Source of the DNA: DATKSS01 sp035468355
GTDB lineage: Bacteria; Chloroflexota; Dormibacteria; Dormibacterales; Dormibacteraceae
Direction of reading: 5' to 3'
Assembly: GCA_035468355.1 (NCBI GenBank)
Contig: DATITA010000079.1
Location: 1-64,000 of the forward strand
DNA: 64,000 nt
The position numbers and the translations under genes were made by a program. Under the pieces are notes generated by a model that worked only from the letters and a program-made list of their open reading frames with translations, searched no databases and had not been told where the DNA came from. Positions 7,997 to 15,210 of the stretch are shown in pieces; positions within the stretch are counted from its first letter, which is position 1, and every line of letters begins with the position of its first letter.

Positions 7997-9545
7997 AGCG
8001 CAGGTCCGACATGCCCGAGACTTGACGCAGCCGCGCCAGCACATCCTCCGGCACGCGGTCGTCGACCGCGAGGATCATCATCGCGTTGCCGCGCGGCGCG
8101 TCGCGCCCGACCTGCATGCTCGCGATGTTCACGTCGTGCTCGCCAAGGATGGTGCCGAACTGGCCGACCACGCCGGGCCGGTCCTCGTGCCGGCTCACGA
8201 GAAACCGGCCCTCGGGCACGAGGTCGACCCGAAACGAGTCGATGTGCACGGCGCGCAGCTCGCCCATCAACACGGTTCCCGCGATCTCGTGCCCCTGCAT
8301 GCGCACGGTGACCAGGCTCGCGTAGCTGCCCTGCGCGCGGTTCCGCCGCTCGACGAGCTTGACCCCCCGACCGGCTGCGATGAGCCGCGCGTTGACAGGA
8401 TTGATGCGGTCTTCGGTGAACGGTTGCAGCACGCCCTTGATCGCCGCAGCGACCAGCAGGCTCACATCGTGCTCCGCCAGCTCGCCCTCACAGTCGAGCT
8501 CGATGGCGCTGACCCGGCCGCCGAACAGCTGCACGTGCAGCCCGGCCAGGCGCTCGGCCAGCTCGGCGAACGGCCGCAGGTAGGCCAGCTCCTCGGGGGG
8601 CAGCGCCGGGGCGTTGACCGCGAACCGGGGCAGGTCTCCAGCGAGGACAGCCGCAACCTCTTCCGCTACGTCAAAAGCCACTGACACCTGCGCTTCGAGG
8701 GTCGATGCGGCGATATGCGGTGTGGCCACGAAGTTGGGCAGGGTGAGCAGGGGATTCTCGCCGGGCGGCTCGCTCACGAACACATCCGCCGCCGCGCCCG
8801 CGAGGCGTCCCGACCTCAGCGCCTCGTACAGGGCCGTTTCGTCCACGACCCCTCCACGGGCCGTGTTGACCAGGCGCGCCGTGGCTTTCATCAGCGCCAG
8901 CTCCGGTGCGCCGATGAGGTTGCGATTCGCGTCCACCAGCGGGACGTGGACGGTCACGATATCGGACCGCTCGAGCAGCTCCCCAAGCGTGACGAGCTGT
9001 ACGTTGAAGAGCTCGGCGCGCTCGACCGAGACCACCGGGTCGTACGCGATGACGTCCATCTCGAGACCGTGGGCGCGCTTGGCGACTTCGGAGCCGACGT
9101 TGCCCAGCCCGACCACCCCGAGCGTCTTGCCGCGGATCTCGGTCCCGATGAACTTCGCGCGTGTCCACTCCCCGCGCCTCACCGATGCGTCGGCCTGCGG
9201 GACCCACCGAGCAACGGCCAGCACCAGCGCGATGGTGTGCTCGGCGGCCGCGATGATGTTGCCGCGCGGGGCGTTGACGACCAGGATGCCCCTGCGGGTG
9301 GCGGCGGGCACGTCGATGTTGTCGACCCCTACCCCGGCCCGGCCTACCACGCGAAGCTTGCGGCCGGCTTCGAGCACGGAGGCCGTGACCCTGGTCTCGC
9401 TGCGTACGACCAGCGCCTCGAAATCCGGGATTCGCTCAACGAGCTCGGCCTCGGCCAGCTTGCTCACGACCGTCACCTCCCCCGCCCGGCGCAGCCGCTC
9501 CAGGCCGTCTTCGGCCAGCGGGTCCGCGACCAGGATCCGGGGCAC
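7953..9545 (-). CDS. serA: D-3-phosphoglycerate dehydrogenase
   Basis: A 530-residue long-form PGDH, the first enzyme of phosphorylated serine biosynthesis, cytoplasmic. Order: substrate domain, Rossmann domain with GVVGLGNVGSEVA (about residue 142), the PHIAAST catalytic-His region, then the intervening domain and a C-terminal ACT domain (FLVSRHEDRPGVVGQFG) for serine feedback. Start is GTG at 9545, before PRILVADPLAEDGLERL, 2 bp after the aminotransferase stop. The frame is open much further upstream, but only as antisense to that gene. Confidence 0.95.
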   Translation of the reverse strand: MPRILVADPLAEDGLERLRRAGEVTVVSKLAEAELVERIPDFEALVVRSETRVTASVLEAGRKLRVVGRAGVGVDNIDVPAATRRGILVVNAPRGNIIAAAEHTIALVLAVARWVPQADASVRRGEWTRAKFIGTEIRGKTLGVVGLGNVGSEVAKRAHGLEMDVIAYDPVVSVERAELFNVQLVTLGELLERSDIVTVHVPLVDANRNLIGAPELALMKATARLVNTARGGVVDETALYEALRSGRLAGAAADVFVSEPPGENPLLTLPNFVATPHIAASTLEAQVSVAFDVAEEVAAVLAGDLPRFAVNAPALPPEELAYLRPFAELAERLAGLHVQLFGGRVSAIELDCEGELAEHDVSLLVAAAIKGVLQPFTEDRINPVNARLIAAGRGVKLVERRNRAQGSYASLVTVRMQGHEIAGTVLMGELRAVHIDSFRVDLVPEGRFLVSRHEDRPGVVGQFGTILGEHDVNIASMQVGRDAPRGNAMMILAVDDRVPEDVLARLRQVSGMSDLRYVELGDVGHGRSDS

Positions 9546-9547
9546 CG

Positions 9548-10708
9548 CTAGCGTGTCGCGGCGGCGACGCCCTGCATCGAATTGGTAATGGCTGCCACGC
9601 CGCGCCCGTCCGCCGGCGCGACATCGAGTTCTTCGAGCGCCTGCTCGATCGCCCAGATCACCTGTACCACGTCGCCCGCCGCAACCGCGCCCAGGTGTCC
9701 GACGCGCACCATCTTGCCGGCCATCTTGCCCTGGCCGCCGGCGATGACCACCCCGTACCTGTTGTCCAGGAGCTTGCGCAGCGCGGCTACGTCGAGACCC
9801 GGGGGCGGCAGCGCCGAGGTCACGGTGTTGGAGCGATATCCATCCTGCGCGAAGAGCTGGAAGCCGAGAGCTTTGAGGCCCGCCTGGGTCGCGCGGGCCA
9901 GCTGCTCGTGCCTTTCGTATACGTGGTCGAGCCCTTCTTCCTCCAGCATGTGGAGGCCTTCCTGCAGCGCGAACGCAATGGAGATCGCGGGAGTGAAAGG
10001 CGTCATGCCCTTCTCGCCCCACGACTTCGCTTCTTTCCAGTCGAAGTAAAAGCGCGGTGAGCGAGCCTTCGCCTGCTGGGCCCAGGCGCGCTCACTGACG
10101 CTCACCAGCGCAAAGCCGGGAGGCGCCATCCAACCCTTCTGAGAACCACTGACCGCGACGTCGATGCCCCAGGCATCTGTTTCGATGGCGATCGAGCTGA
10201 TCGAACTCACGCCGTCCACGACCACGATGCGATCCGCATCGCGCGCAACTCGCGCGAGTTCGCGCAAGGGGTTGGTCAGTCCGGTCGACGTCTCGTTGTG
10301 CGTGAGCAGCACTACTTTCGATTTCGGGTGGCTCGCGAGCACGCGCGCGAGGTCGTCGGGGTCGACCGGCTGTCCCCACTCGACCTCCAGCCGCACGACG
10401 TCGGCGCCGTACGCGGCCGCCAACGCCGCAAATCGCTCGCCGAAGTTACCGCAGAGCGCGACCACCACCTCATCTCCGGGAGAGACGAGGTTGGCCACGG
10501 CCGACTCGAGGCCGCCCGTACCGGAAGACGTAAGCAGCAAAAGGTCGTTGGAGGTCTTGAACACGCGCTTGGCGCCTGCCGTGATGTCGGCGAGGATCGC
10601 CGCGAACTCCGGTCCGCGGTGGTCGATCATAGGCCGGCTCATGCTCCGAACTATTCGCTCGGGCAGCGGCGTCGGTCCGGGTATTCGTAGCTGCGTCTGG
10701 AAGGTCAT
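9548..10708 (-). CDS. class V aminotransferase (serine--glyoxylate / alanine--glyoxylate type)
   Basis: A 386-residue fold-type I PLP enzyme. Key parts: the N-terminal PGPTPLPERI, TSSGTGGLESAVANL for cofactor binding, VVVDGVSSISS with the PLP aspartate, and GSQKGWMAPPG carrying the Schiff-base lysine. The family includes serine--glyoxylate, alanine--glyoxylate and phosphoserine aminotransferase-like enzymes. With serA following at once, the likely role is the transamination step of serine synthesis in place of a classical serC. No serC or serB is in the window. ATG at 10708 begins the conserved region. Confidence 0.87.
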   Translation of the reverse strand: MTFQTQLRIPGPTPLPERIVRSMSRPMIDHRGPEFAAILADITAGAKRVFKTSNDLLLLTSSGTGGLESAVANLVSPGDEVVVALCGNFGERFAALAAAYGADVVRLEVEWGQPVDPDDLARVLASHPKSKVVLLTHNETSTGLTNPLRELARVARDADRIVVVDGVSSISSIAIETDAWGIDVAVSGSQKGWMAPPGFALVSVSERAWAQQAKARSPRFYFDWKEAKSWGEKGMTPFTPAISIAFALQEGLHMLEEEGLDHVYERHEQLARATQAGLKALGFQLFAQDGYRSNTVTSALPPPGLDVAALRKLLDNRYGVVIAGGQGKMAGKMVRVGHLGAVAAGDVVQVIWAIEQALEELDVAPADGRGVAAITNSMQGVAAATR

Positions 10709-10747
10709 GGGCGCGCTCCAGTGATGGATGGCGGCGGCAAGATGATT

Positions 10748-10776
10748 TTAAGGGGCGACGGGAGGTCGCCCCTTAA
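10748..10776 (-). terminator. strong hairpin after rpsR
   Basis: A perfect 12-bp inverted repeat (10748-10759 with 10765-10776, 5-nt loop) lies 8 bp past the rpsR stop and before the aminotransferase promoter. It probably ends the rpsF-ssb-rpsR transcript. The minus-strand side lacks a clear U-tract. Confidence 0.6.
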
Positions 10777-10784
10777 CTGTTTTG

Positions 10785-11060
10785 CTAGTGCTGCTCCGTG
10801 GTGTACGGGAGCAAAGCGATCGCGCGCGCGCGCTCGAGGGCCGTGGTCAGCGGCCGCTGGTGCCGGGCGCAGGTGCCCGTCACGCGGCGCGGCAGGATCT
10901 TGCCGCGGTCGCTGACGAAGCGGCGGAGGCGCGAAATCTCCTTGTAGTCGATGTACTTGATCTTCTCGACGCAGAAGGTGCAGACCTTGCGGTGCTGGCG
11001 CTTCGGACCTCTCGGCCCGCCGCCCGAGCCCTGCTCTCGCGGTGGTCGGTTCATTCCCAT
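10785..11060 (-). CDS. rpsR: 30S ribosomal protein S18
   Basis: A 91-residue S18. After a Gly/Pro-rich leader come VCTFCVEKIKYIDYKE, ISRLRRFVSDRGKILPRRVTG and CARHQRPLTTALERAR, the conserved bS18 core that binds S6 in the small subunit. The CxxC near residue 27 and a later Cys/His suggest the zinc-binding form. It is last in rpsF-ssb-rpsR, 10 bp after ssb. Confidence 0.96.
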   Translation of the reverse strand: MGMNRPPREQGSGGGPRGPKRQHRKVCTFCVEKIKYIDYKEISRLRRFVSDRGKILPRRVTGTCARHQRPLTTALERARAIALLPYTTEQH

Positions 11061-11070
11061 TCGCTAACTC

Positions 11071-11535
11071 CTAAAAGGGGATCTCGTCCGGGTCGACGTC
11101 GCGCGGCGCGTCGTCCGGAGCGGGGATATCGTCATGCGTCGATGGCCCGGCGCCGCGGGCGGCCGGGACGACGGCACCGCCTCCACCAGAGCTGCGCGGC
11201 TCGAGGAACTGCACGTCGTTGGCGATGATCTCGGTCACTCGCCGCTTCTGCCCGTCCTGGCCCTCCCACGAACGGGTCTGGATGCGGCCCTCGACGAAAA
11301 CGAGCGCGCCCTTGCGCGTGTACTGGGCCACCGTCTCGGCCAGGTTTCTCTTCCCGATCGGGTACGCCACGATGTTGTGGTAGTCGGTGAACTCCTTGCG
11401 CTCGCCGTCGGGACCGGTCGACCACCGGTTCGTGGCGATGCTGAAGTTGGTCACGGCAGTCCCGCTCGGCGTGTAACGCATCTCCGGGTCCTTGGTCAGA
11501 CGGCCGATGAGCAGCGCCTTGTTCAGGTTCGACAT
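11071..11535 (-). CDS. ssb: single-stranded DNA-binding protein
   Basis: A 154-residue SSB. The OB fold covers residues 1-105 (NKALLIGRLTKDPEMRYTPSG, FVEGRIQTRSWE), followed by a Gly/Pro/Asp-rich linker and the acidic C-terminal tip DPDEIPF, which recruits repair and replication proteins. It begins directly after rpsF, so it belongs to the ribosomal operon, an arrangement common in bacteria. Confidence 0.96.
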   Translation of the reverse strand: MSNLNKALLIGRLTKDPEMRYTPSGTAVTNFSIATNRWSTGPDGERKEFTDYHNIVAYPIGKRNLAETVAQYTRKGALVFVEGRIQTRSWEGQDGQKRRVTEIIANDVQFLEPRSSGGGGAVVPAARGAGPSTHDDIPAPDDAPRDVDPDEIPF

Positions 11536-11940
11536 TTACGACTCCTCCTCCCGATCCGCACGAGCCGCCGGTTCCGCTACCGCATCCGATTCAACCGCGA
11601 TCGGCTCCAGCACAACCTCCGCCGGCGGCGGCGGGACAGGGGGCACTACAACCTTCTCGGGCTTGCGCACGATGAGGTGCCTCAGCACCTCCTCGGTGAT
11701 CTTCAGCGCCGACTCGAGCTCAGGCACGCGCTCGGGCGCGATCTGGAAATCCTGCAGGACGTAAGAACCTTCCTTCTGGTGCTTGACCTCGTAGGCGAGC
11801 TTGCGCTTGCCCCACAGGTTGGTGCGGTCGATCGTGCCACCGGATCGCTCGATCACGGTGTTGACCCGCTTGACCGCGTCCTGGACCTTGTCGTCCTCAA
11901 GGTCTGCGCGGAGGATGTACAGAACTTCGTATTCCCTCAA
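11536..11940 (-). CDS. rpsF: 30S ribosomal protein S6
   Basis: A 134-residue bS6. The core MREYEVLYILRADLEDDKV, GKRKLAYEVKHQKEGSYVL and LKITEEVLRHLIVRK is typical, and residues 100-134 form a Pro/Glu-rich tail. It leads the rpsF-ssb-rpsR operon. An AAGGAGG-like ribosome site precedes the ATG at 11940. The divergent gap to 12038 should hold its promoter. Confidence 0.95.
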   Translation of the reverse strand: MREYEVLYILRADLEDDKVQDAVKRVNTVIERSGGTIDRTNLWGKRKLAYEVKHQKEGSYVLQDFQIAPERVPELESALKITEEVLRHLIVRKPEKVVVPPVPPPPAEVVLEPIAVESDAVAEPAARADREEES

Positions 11941-12037
11941 AGGGAAGCCTCCTTCCTATGGGTTCAGGCCTCGGTCGATCGAAGGCGGGAGCCTCCGGCC
12001 GAAGCCAGAAAGGTCAGGTCGGTATTCTACCGTGGTC

Positions 12038-12718
12038 ATGGCCCCCAAGACCCGACCGAAGAATCCCGCGCGCCCGAACGGGGCGAGGCAGGGACGGCGG
12101 CCACCCGGCAAACCTGCTCGCGGACGCGACATCCCCCTGCTGCCGATCGCGGTCGGCGGCATCCTGCTCGCCCTGACGATCGGCCTGATCGTATACGTGG
12201 TCGCCAACAACAGGCCCACCCCCGGGCCGACCACGGTGGCGGGGATTCCGTGCGACAGCCTCGAGCACACCCAGGTCCACTACCACGCCGCCCTTCAGGT
12301 CATGTACCAGGGCAACGTGGTCAGCCTGCCCGACAACGCCGGCATCATGACCGGCTCGTCCGGCAGCGCGACCTGCTTTTACTGGCTGCACGTCCACGCG
12401 AGCGACAAGAACGTCATCCACGTCGAGTCTCCCGCCAGCCAGACGTTCACGCTCGGGCAGTTCATCGCCGTCTGGGCGAGCTGGGCCAAGCTCAACGGCG
12501 ACGCGGTACCCAGCCTCGACTCGACCCACGTCACCACGATTGCTCTGACCTCCGGCCAGGCTCTCGCGACCTACATCGACCTGCAGGACGGCAAGGGACC
12601 ACAGCTGTTCACGGGCGACCCCAACTCGATCGTGCTCAAGAGCCACGAGGTCATCACGCTGGAGATCACGCCGCCGGCGTCGACTCCGCCCGCCGTCACC
12701 TTCCCGAGCGGGGAGTAG
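12038..12718 (+). CDS. membrane-anchored extracytoplasmic protein of unknown function
   Basis: A 226-residue protein with a basic Pro/Arg/Lys-rich cytoplasmic leader (1-36), one transmembrane helix (LLPIAVGGILLALTIGLIVY, about 37-56) and an external domain. The external part has a conserved-looking HYHAALQVMYQG and CFYWLHVHASD, with two cysteines that could pair (GIPCDS and ATCFYW). His-rich strands hint at metal binding. No named family recognised. ATG at 12038 is preferred because upstream codons are antisense to rpsF. Its end overlaps the convergent regulator gene by 23 bp. Confidence 0.7.
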   Translation: MAPKTRPKNPARPNGARQGRRPPGKPARGRDIPLLPIAVGGILLALTIGLIVYVVANNRPTPGPTTVAGIPCDSLEHTQVHYHAALQVMYQGNVVSLPDNAGIMTGSSGSATCFYWLHVHASDKNVIHVESPASQTFTLGQFIAVWASWAKLNGDAVPSLDSTHVTTIALTSGQALATYIDLQDGKGPQLFTGDPNSIVLKSHEVITLEITPPASTPPAVTFPSGE

Positions 12719-13322
12719 CAGCGGCCTCGAGCAGCACCCGCGCCGCCCGGTAGTGCTCCAGGGCGTCCCGGTCGTTGGCCGCGCGCTGGGCGCGGTCGGC
12801 GAGCCGCAGGTGCGCCTTCGCCGCATCGCCGCTGAAGGCGAACGGCTTCCCGCGCTGGATGGCCCGCAACCGTTCGAGTCGGTGGCGGTCCGAGCGTGCC
12901 GTGATCAGCAGCTTCTCGCGCGATGCCACGGCGGCCGCCTCGTCGGAGCGCCCAAGGGTGTAGAGGGCCTCGGCCTGGCAGAGGCGCGCGTCCGTGCCGA
13001 GCGGCCATTCGGTCGAATCGAGCAACGGCTGCAGGCACAGAAGCGCCTTGCGGGCCTCGCCGCGGGCCAGCAGGACACGGGCCTTCTCGAGCGCCAGCTC
13101 GCGTTCGAGGGCGGGCGCGCGGCCGTCGAGCAGGTAATCGACGTCGGTGCCAAGCCGAACCGCGATCACGCGCAGGACTCGTGTCGAAGGTTGCGCGCGG
13201 CCGAACTCGACCTGGTTCAGGAAGGCGCGGCTGAAATCGCCGCCGCTGACCTTGGCCAGGCTCATGCCGCGCTCGTGACGGATGCGGCGGATGCGCTGCC
13301 CGAGGGTCTCGACGTCAGCCAT
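12696..13322 (-). CDS. XRE-family regulator with TPR-like C-terminus
   Basis: A 208-residue transcriptional regulator. Residues 4-65 are a Cro/C1 helix-turn-helix (LGQRIRRIRHERGMSLAKVS, then SRAFLNQVEFGRAQPSTRVL), and residues 75-205 form repeated helical hairpins like tetratricopeptide repeats, possibly a ligand- or partner-sensing part. ATG at 13322 is preferred to an upstream TTG. Just downstream on the opposite strand is the secreted protein of unknown function; target genes are unknown. Confidence 0.75.
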   Translation of the reverse strand: MADVETLGQRIRRIRHERGMSLAKVSGGDFSRAFLNQVEFGRAQPSTRVLRVIAVRLGTDVDYLLDGRAPALERELALEKARVLLARGEARKALLCLQPLLDSTEWPLGTDARLCQAEALYTLGRSDEAAAVASREKLLITARSDRHRLERLRAIQRGKPFAFSGDAAKAHLRLADRAQRAANDRDALEHYRAARVLLEAAATPRSGR

Positions 13323-13346
13323 TGGCAATTATGTTAAAGCCCTGCT

Positions 13347-14468
13347 TTACAAATAGTCTCGCGGGTCGAGGCTGCGCGCCAGCGTCGTGAAGTTCTGGAA
13401 GCCATGCGCGGTGACCATGCCGGTGTCCTCTACGCGCACGCCACCCAGGCCAAGGAGGTACAGGCCGGGCTCCACTGTCACCACGTCGCCTTCGTTCAAG
13501 GGCTCTTCGGCGGCCTCCCTGAGGCCGGGCTGCTCGTGGACGTCGAGACCGACCCCGTGCCCCGTGCTGTGGTTCATCTTCGCCACGCCATCGGGGCCTT
13601 CGAAGCCCTGTGTCGTCGTCCCGAACCCGCGGTCGACCAGCACCTGGCACACGGTCCTGTGCACGTCGCGGCCGGGCACGCCCGGGCGGATCGACTCGAT
13701 CCCGGCGTCGAGCGCCTGTACCGCGGCGGCGTGCATGCGCCGCACCTCGTCGGACACCTGGCCGACGACCATGGTCCGGGTGAGATCGCCGTGGTAGTGG
13801 GTGCTCCGGCTCGACGGAAAGATGTCGATGATCACCGGCGCGTCGGCCCTGATCGGGCCCTCACCACGGTAGTGGGGTAGTGCGCATTCGGGAGATCCCG
13901 CGATGATCATGTCGGGGCAGACAAAGCCCAGCTCGGCCAGCGCTCGCTGCGCGCCCGCGTTGAGCCGTTCTGACGTCAACCGGCTCCCGTCCAGCCAGAG
14001 CTCACGGTCCTTGATCTCGGCCCGCGCCAGCTGGCGCGCCACCTCGATCACCGCCGCCTCGGCGGCGCGCTGCGAGTCGTGGATCGCGGCGGCCTGGTCG
14101 GGGGTCTTCCGCCGGCGCTCGTCGCGGAACAGGCTGCGATCGATCTCCACGTCGAGACCCGCGGCGCGCATGTCTTCCAGGTGCACCGCGCGGAGATTGG
14201 GCGACACGCGCGCCTCCGCCGTGCCTCGCTCGCGCACCATGGTCGCCGCCAGGCCGGCCCACCCGTCGTGCACGTAGGCCTCCCTGTCGACGAGCACCTT
14301 GGCTGCGCGGCTCTGGGCGCGGGCGCGGTCGACCTCCAGGGGGCTCGCGACCAGCACGTCGTCCCCGTCGCCGAACCTGATGTACAGGCCCGACTCGACG
14401 TCGAAGCCGCACGCATAGAAGAAGTCGGCGTCGCCCTCGCCCCCGGGGATCAGGACGAGCGGTTTCAA
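13347..14468 (-). CDS. M24 family metallopeptidase (Xaa-Pro aminopeptidase-like)
   Basis: A 373-residue pita-bread peptidase. Metal ligands are visible in order: Asp in VIIDIFP, Asp in HGDLTRTMV, His in STGHGVGLDVHE, Glu in VTVEPGLY and Glu in VRVEDTGMV. The N-terminal half (1-145) is the creatinase-like domain. The expected activity is removal of an N-terminal residue before proline, or cleavage of a dipeptide, in the cytoplasm. It overlaps the HTH regulator upstream by 4 bp, so the two are coupled. Confidence 0.87.
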   Translation of the reverse strand: MKPLVLIPGGEGDADFFYACGFDVESGLYIRFGDGDDVLVASPLEVDRARAQSRAAKVLVDREAYVHDGWAGLAATMVRERGTAEARVSPNLRAVHLEDMRAAGLDVEIDRSLFRDERRRKTPDQAAAIHDSQRAAEAAVIEVARQLARAEIKDRELWLDGSRLTSERLNAGAQRALAELGFVCPDMIIAGSPECALPHYRGEGPIRADAPVIIDIFPSSRSTHYHGDLTRTMVVGQVSDEVRRMHAAAVQALDAGIESIRPGVPGRDVHRTVCQVLVDRGFGTTTQGFEGPDGVAKMNHSTGHGVGLDVHEQPGLREAAEEPLNEGDVVTVEPGLYLLGLGGVRVEDTGMVTAHGFQNFTTLARSLDPRDYL

Positions 14469-14848
14469 CTGGGGGCTCCGGCGTGGCGCTCGATCGCGGT
14501 CGCGAACAGGGATGCAAGGACGGCGGGCGCCAGCGAGTCGACCTCCTCGGTGACCTGTGCCGCCATCCGCTTGGACAGCTGCTTGCCGACCAGCTCGAGG
14601 TGCTGCTGGTATACCCGGCCCATCGAACGGTGGCCGGTCCGGCCCTCGAGGTTCAGCTTCTCTTGCACCTCGTAACCGCCGGTGTACGCCACCTCGTATC
14701 CGAGATCTCGGATCTGCACGAGGTCACGCCGCAGGGTTCGTTCGGAGACGCCGGCCCGCTCGGCGAGCTCGGACGGGTTGAGGCCGGGCTCGGCGATCAC
14801 GACGGAAAGGATGCGGAGCAAGCGGGCAAGACGGCGGGCGCGATTCAC
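14465..14848 (-). CDS. DeoR/HTH_11-type helix-turn-helix protein
   Basis: A 127-residue protein with a winged helix at residues 10-60 (LNPSELAERAGVSERTLRRDLVQIRDLGYEV), as in DeoR- and WYL-type regulators. The helical remainder is too short for a sugar-phosphate or WYL sensor domain, so the family's usual effector part is missing. It may be a local regulator of the M24 peptidase gene, whose start it overlaps. Confidence 0.72.
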   Translation of the reverse strand: MNRARRLARLLRILSVVIAEPGLNPSELAERAGVSERTLRRDLVQIRDLGYEVAYTGGYEVQEKLNLEGRTGHRSMGRVYQQHLELVGKQLSKRMAAQVTEEVDSLAPAVLASLFATAIERHAGAPS

Positions 14849-14867
14849 ACCCGCCAGCTAGGTCCTG

Positions 14868-15092
14868 CTAGCCGATCTCTTCCCAGGAGGTGGCGTTGCC
14901 CTCAAACGGGTCCGGCTCGGCCTCTTCCTGGTTCCCGACCTTCTGGTGGAACCTGCTGGCGATCATCTGGTAGGCCATCGCCTTGGGGATGCCCAGCTTG
15001 GTGAGCGACTTCACCTCGTCGGCCATCACCTTGTCCCGGGCGGATTCGACCGCGGCAAGCACCTCTTCGATCGAAGCCGTTCTCTTGGCCAT
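14868..15092 (-). CDS. small conserved-looking hypothetical protein
   Basis: A 74-residue, mostly helical soluble protein with an acidic C-terminus. It starts at ATG 15092 (AKRTASIEEVLAAVESARDK) with codons rich in G/C at the third position, so it looks like a real gene. No family recognised. It lies 19 bp before the HTH gene on the same strand and diverges from the EF-G-like gene. Confidence 0.6.
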   Translation of the reverse strand: MAKRTASIEEVLAAVESARDKVMADEVKSLTKLGIPKAMAYQMIASRFHQKVGNQEEAEPDPFEGNATSWEEIG

Positions 15093-15210
15093 CGCTCCAG
15101 ATCATACCCACAAGGGATGCGGCCGAAAACCTGGGAGCGCGGAACCCGTCTTCACCGGGCCTTTAGACTTGTAGCCGTTACTGTCGCGGCCGCATGTGGT
15201 GGGGGTACGG

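Noticed and set aside
11134..12753. 539-codon plus-strand frame spanning ssb, rpsF and the secreted-protein gene
   Set aside because: It crosses three well-supported genes in the wrong frame or strand and shows no motif.
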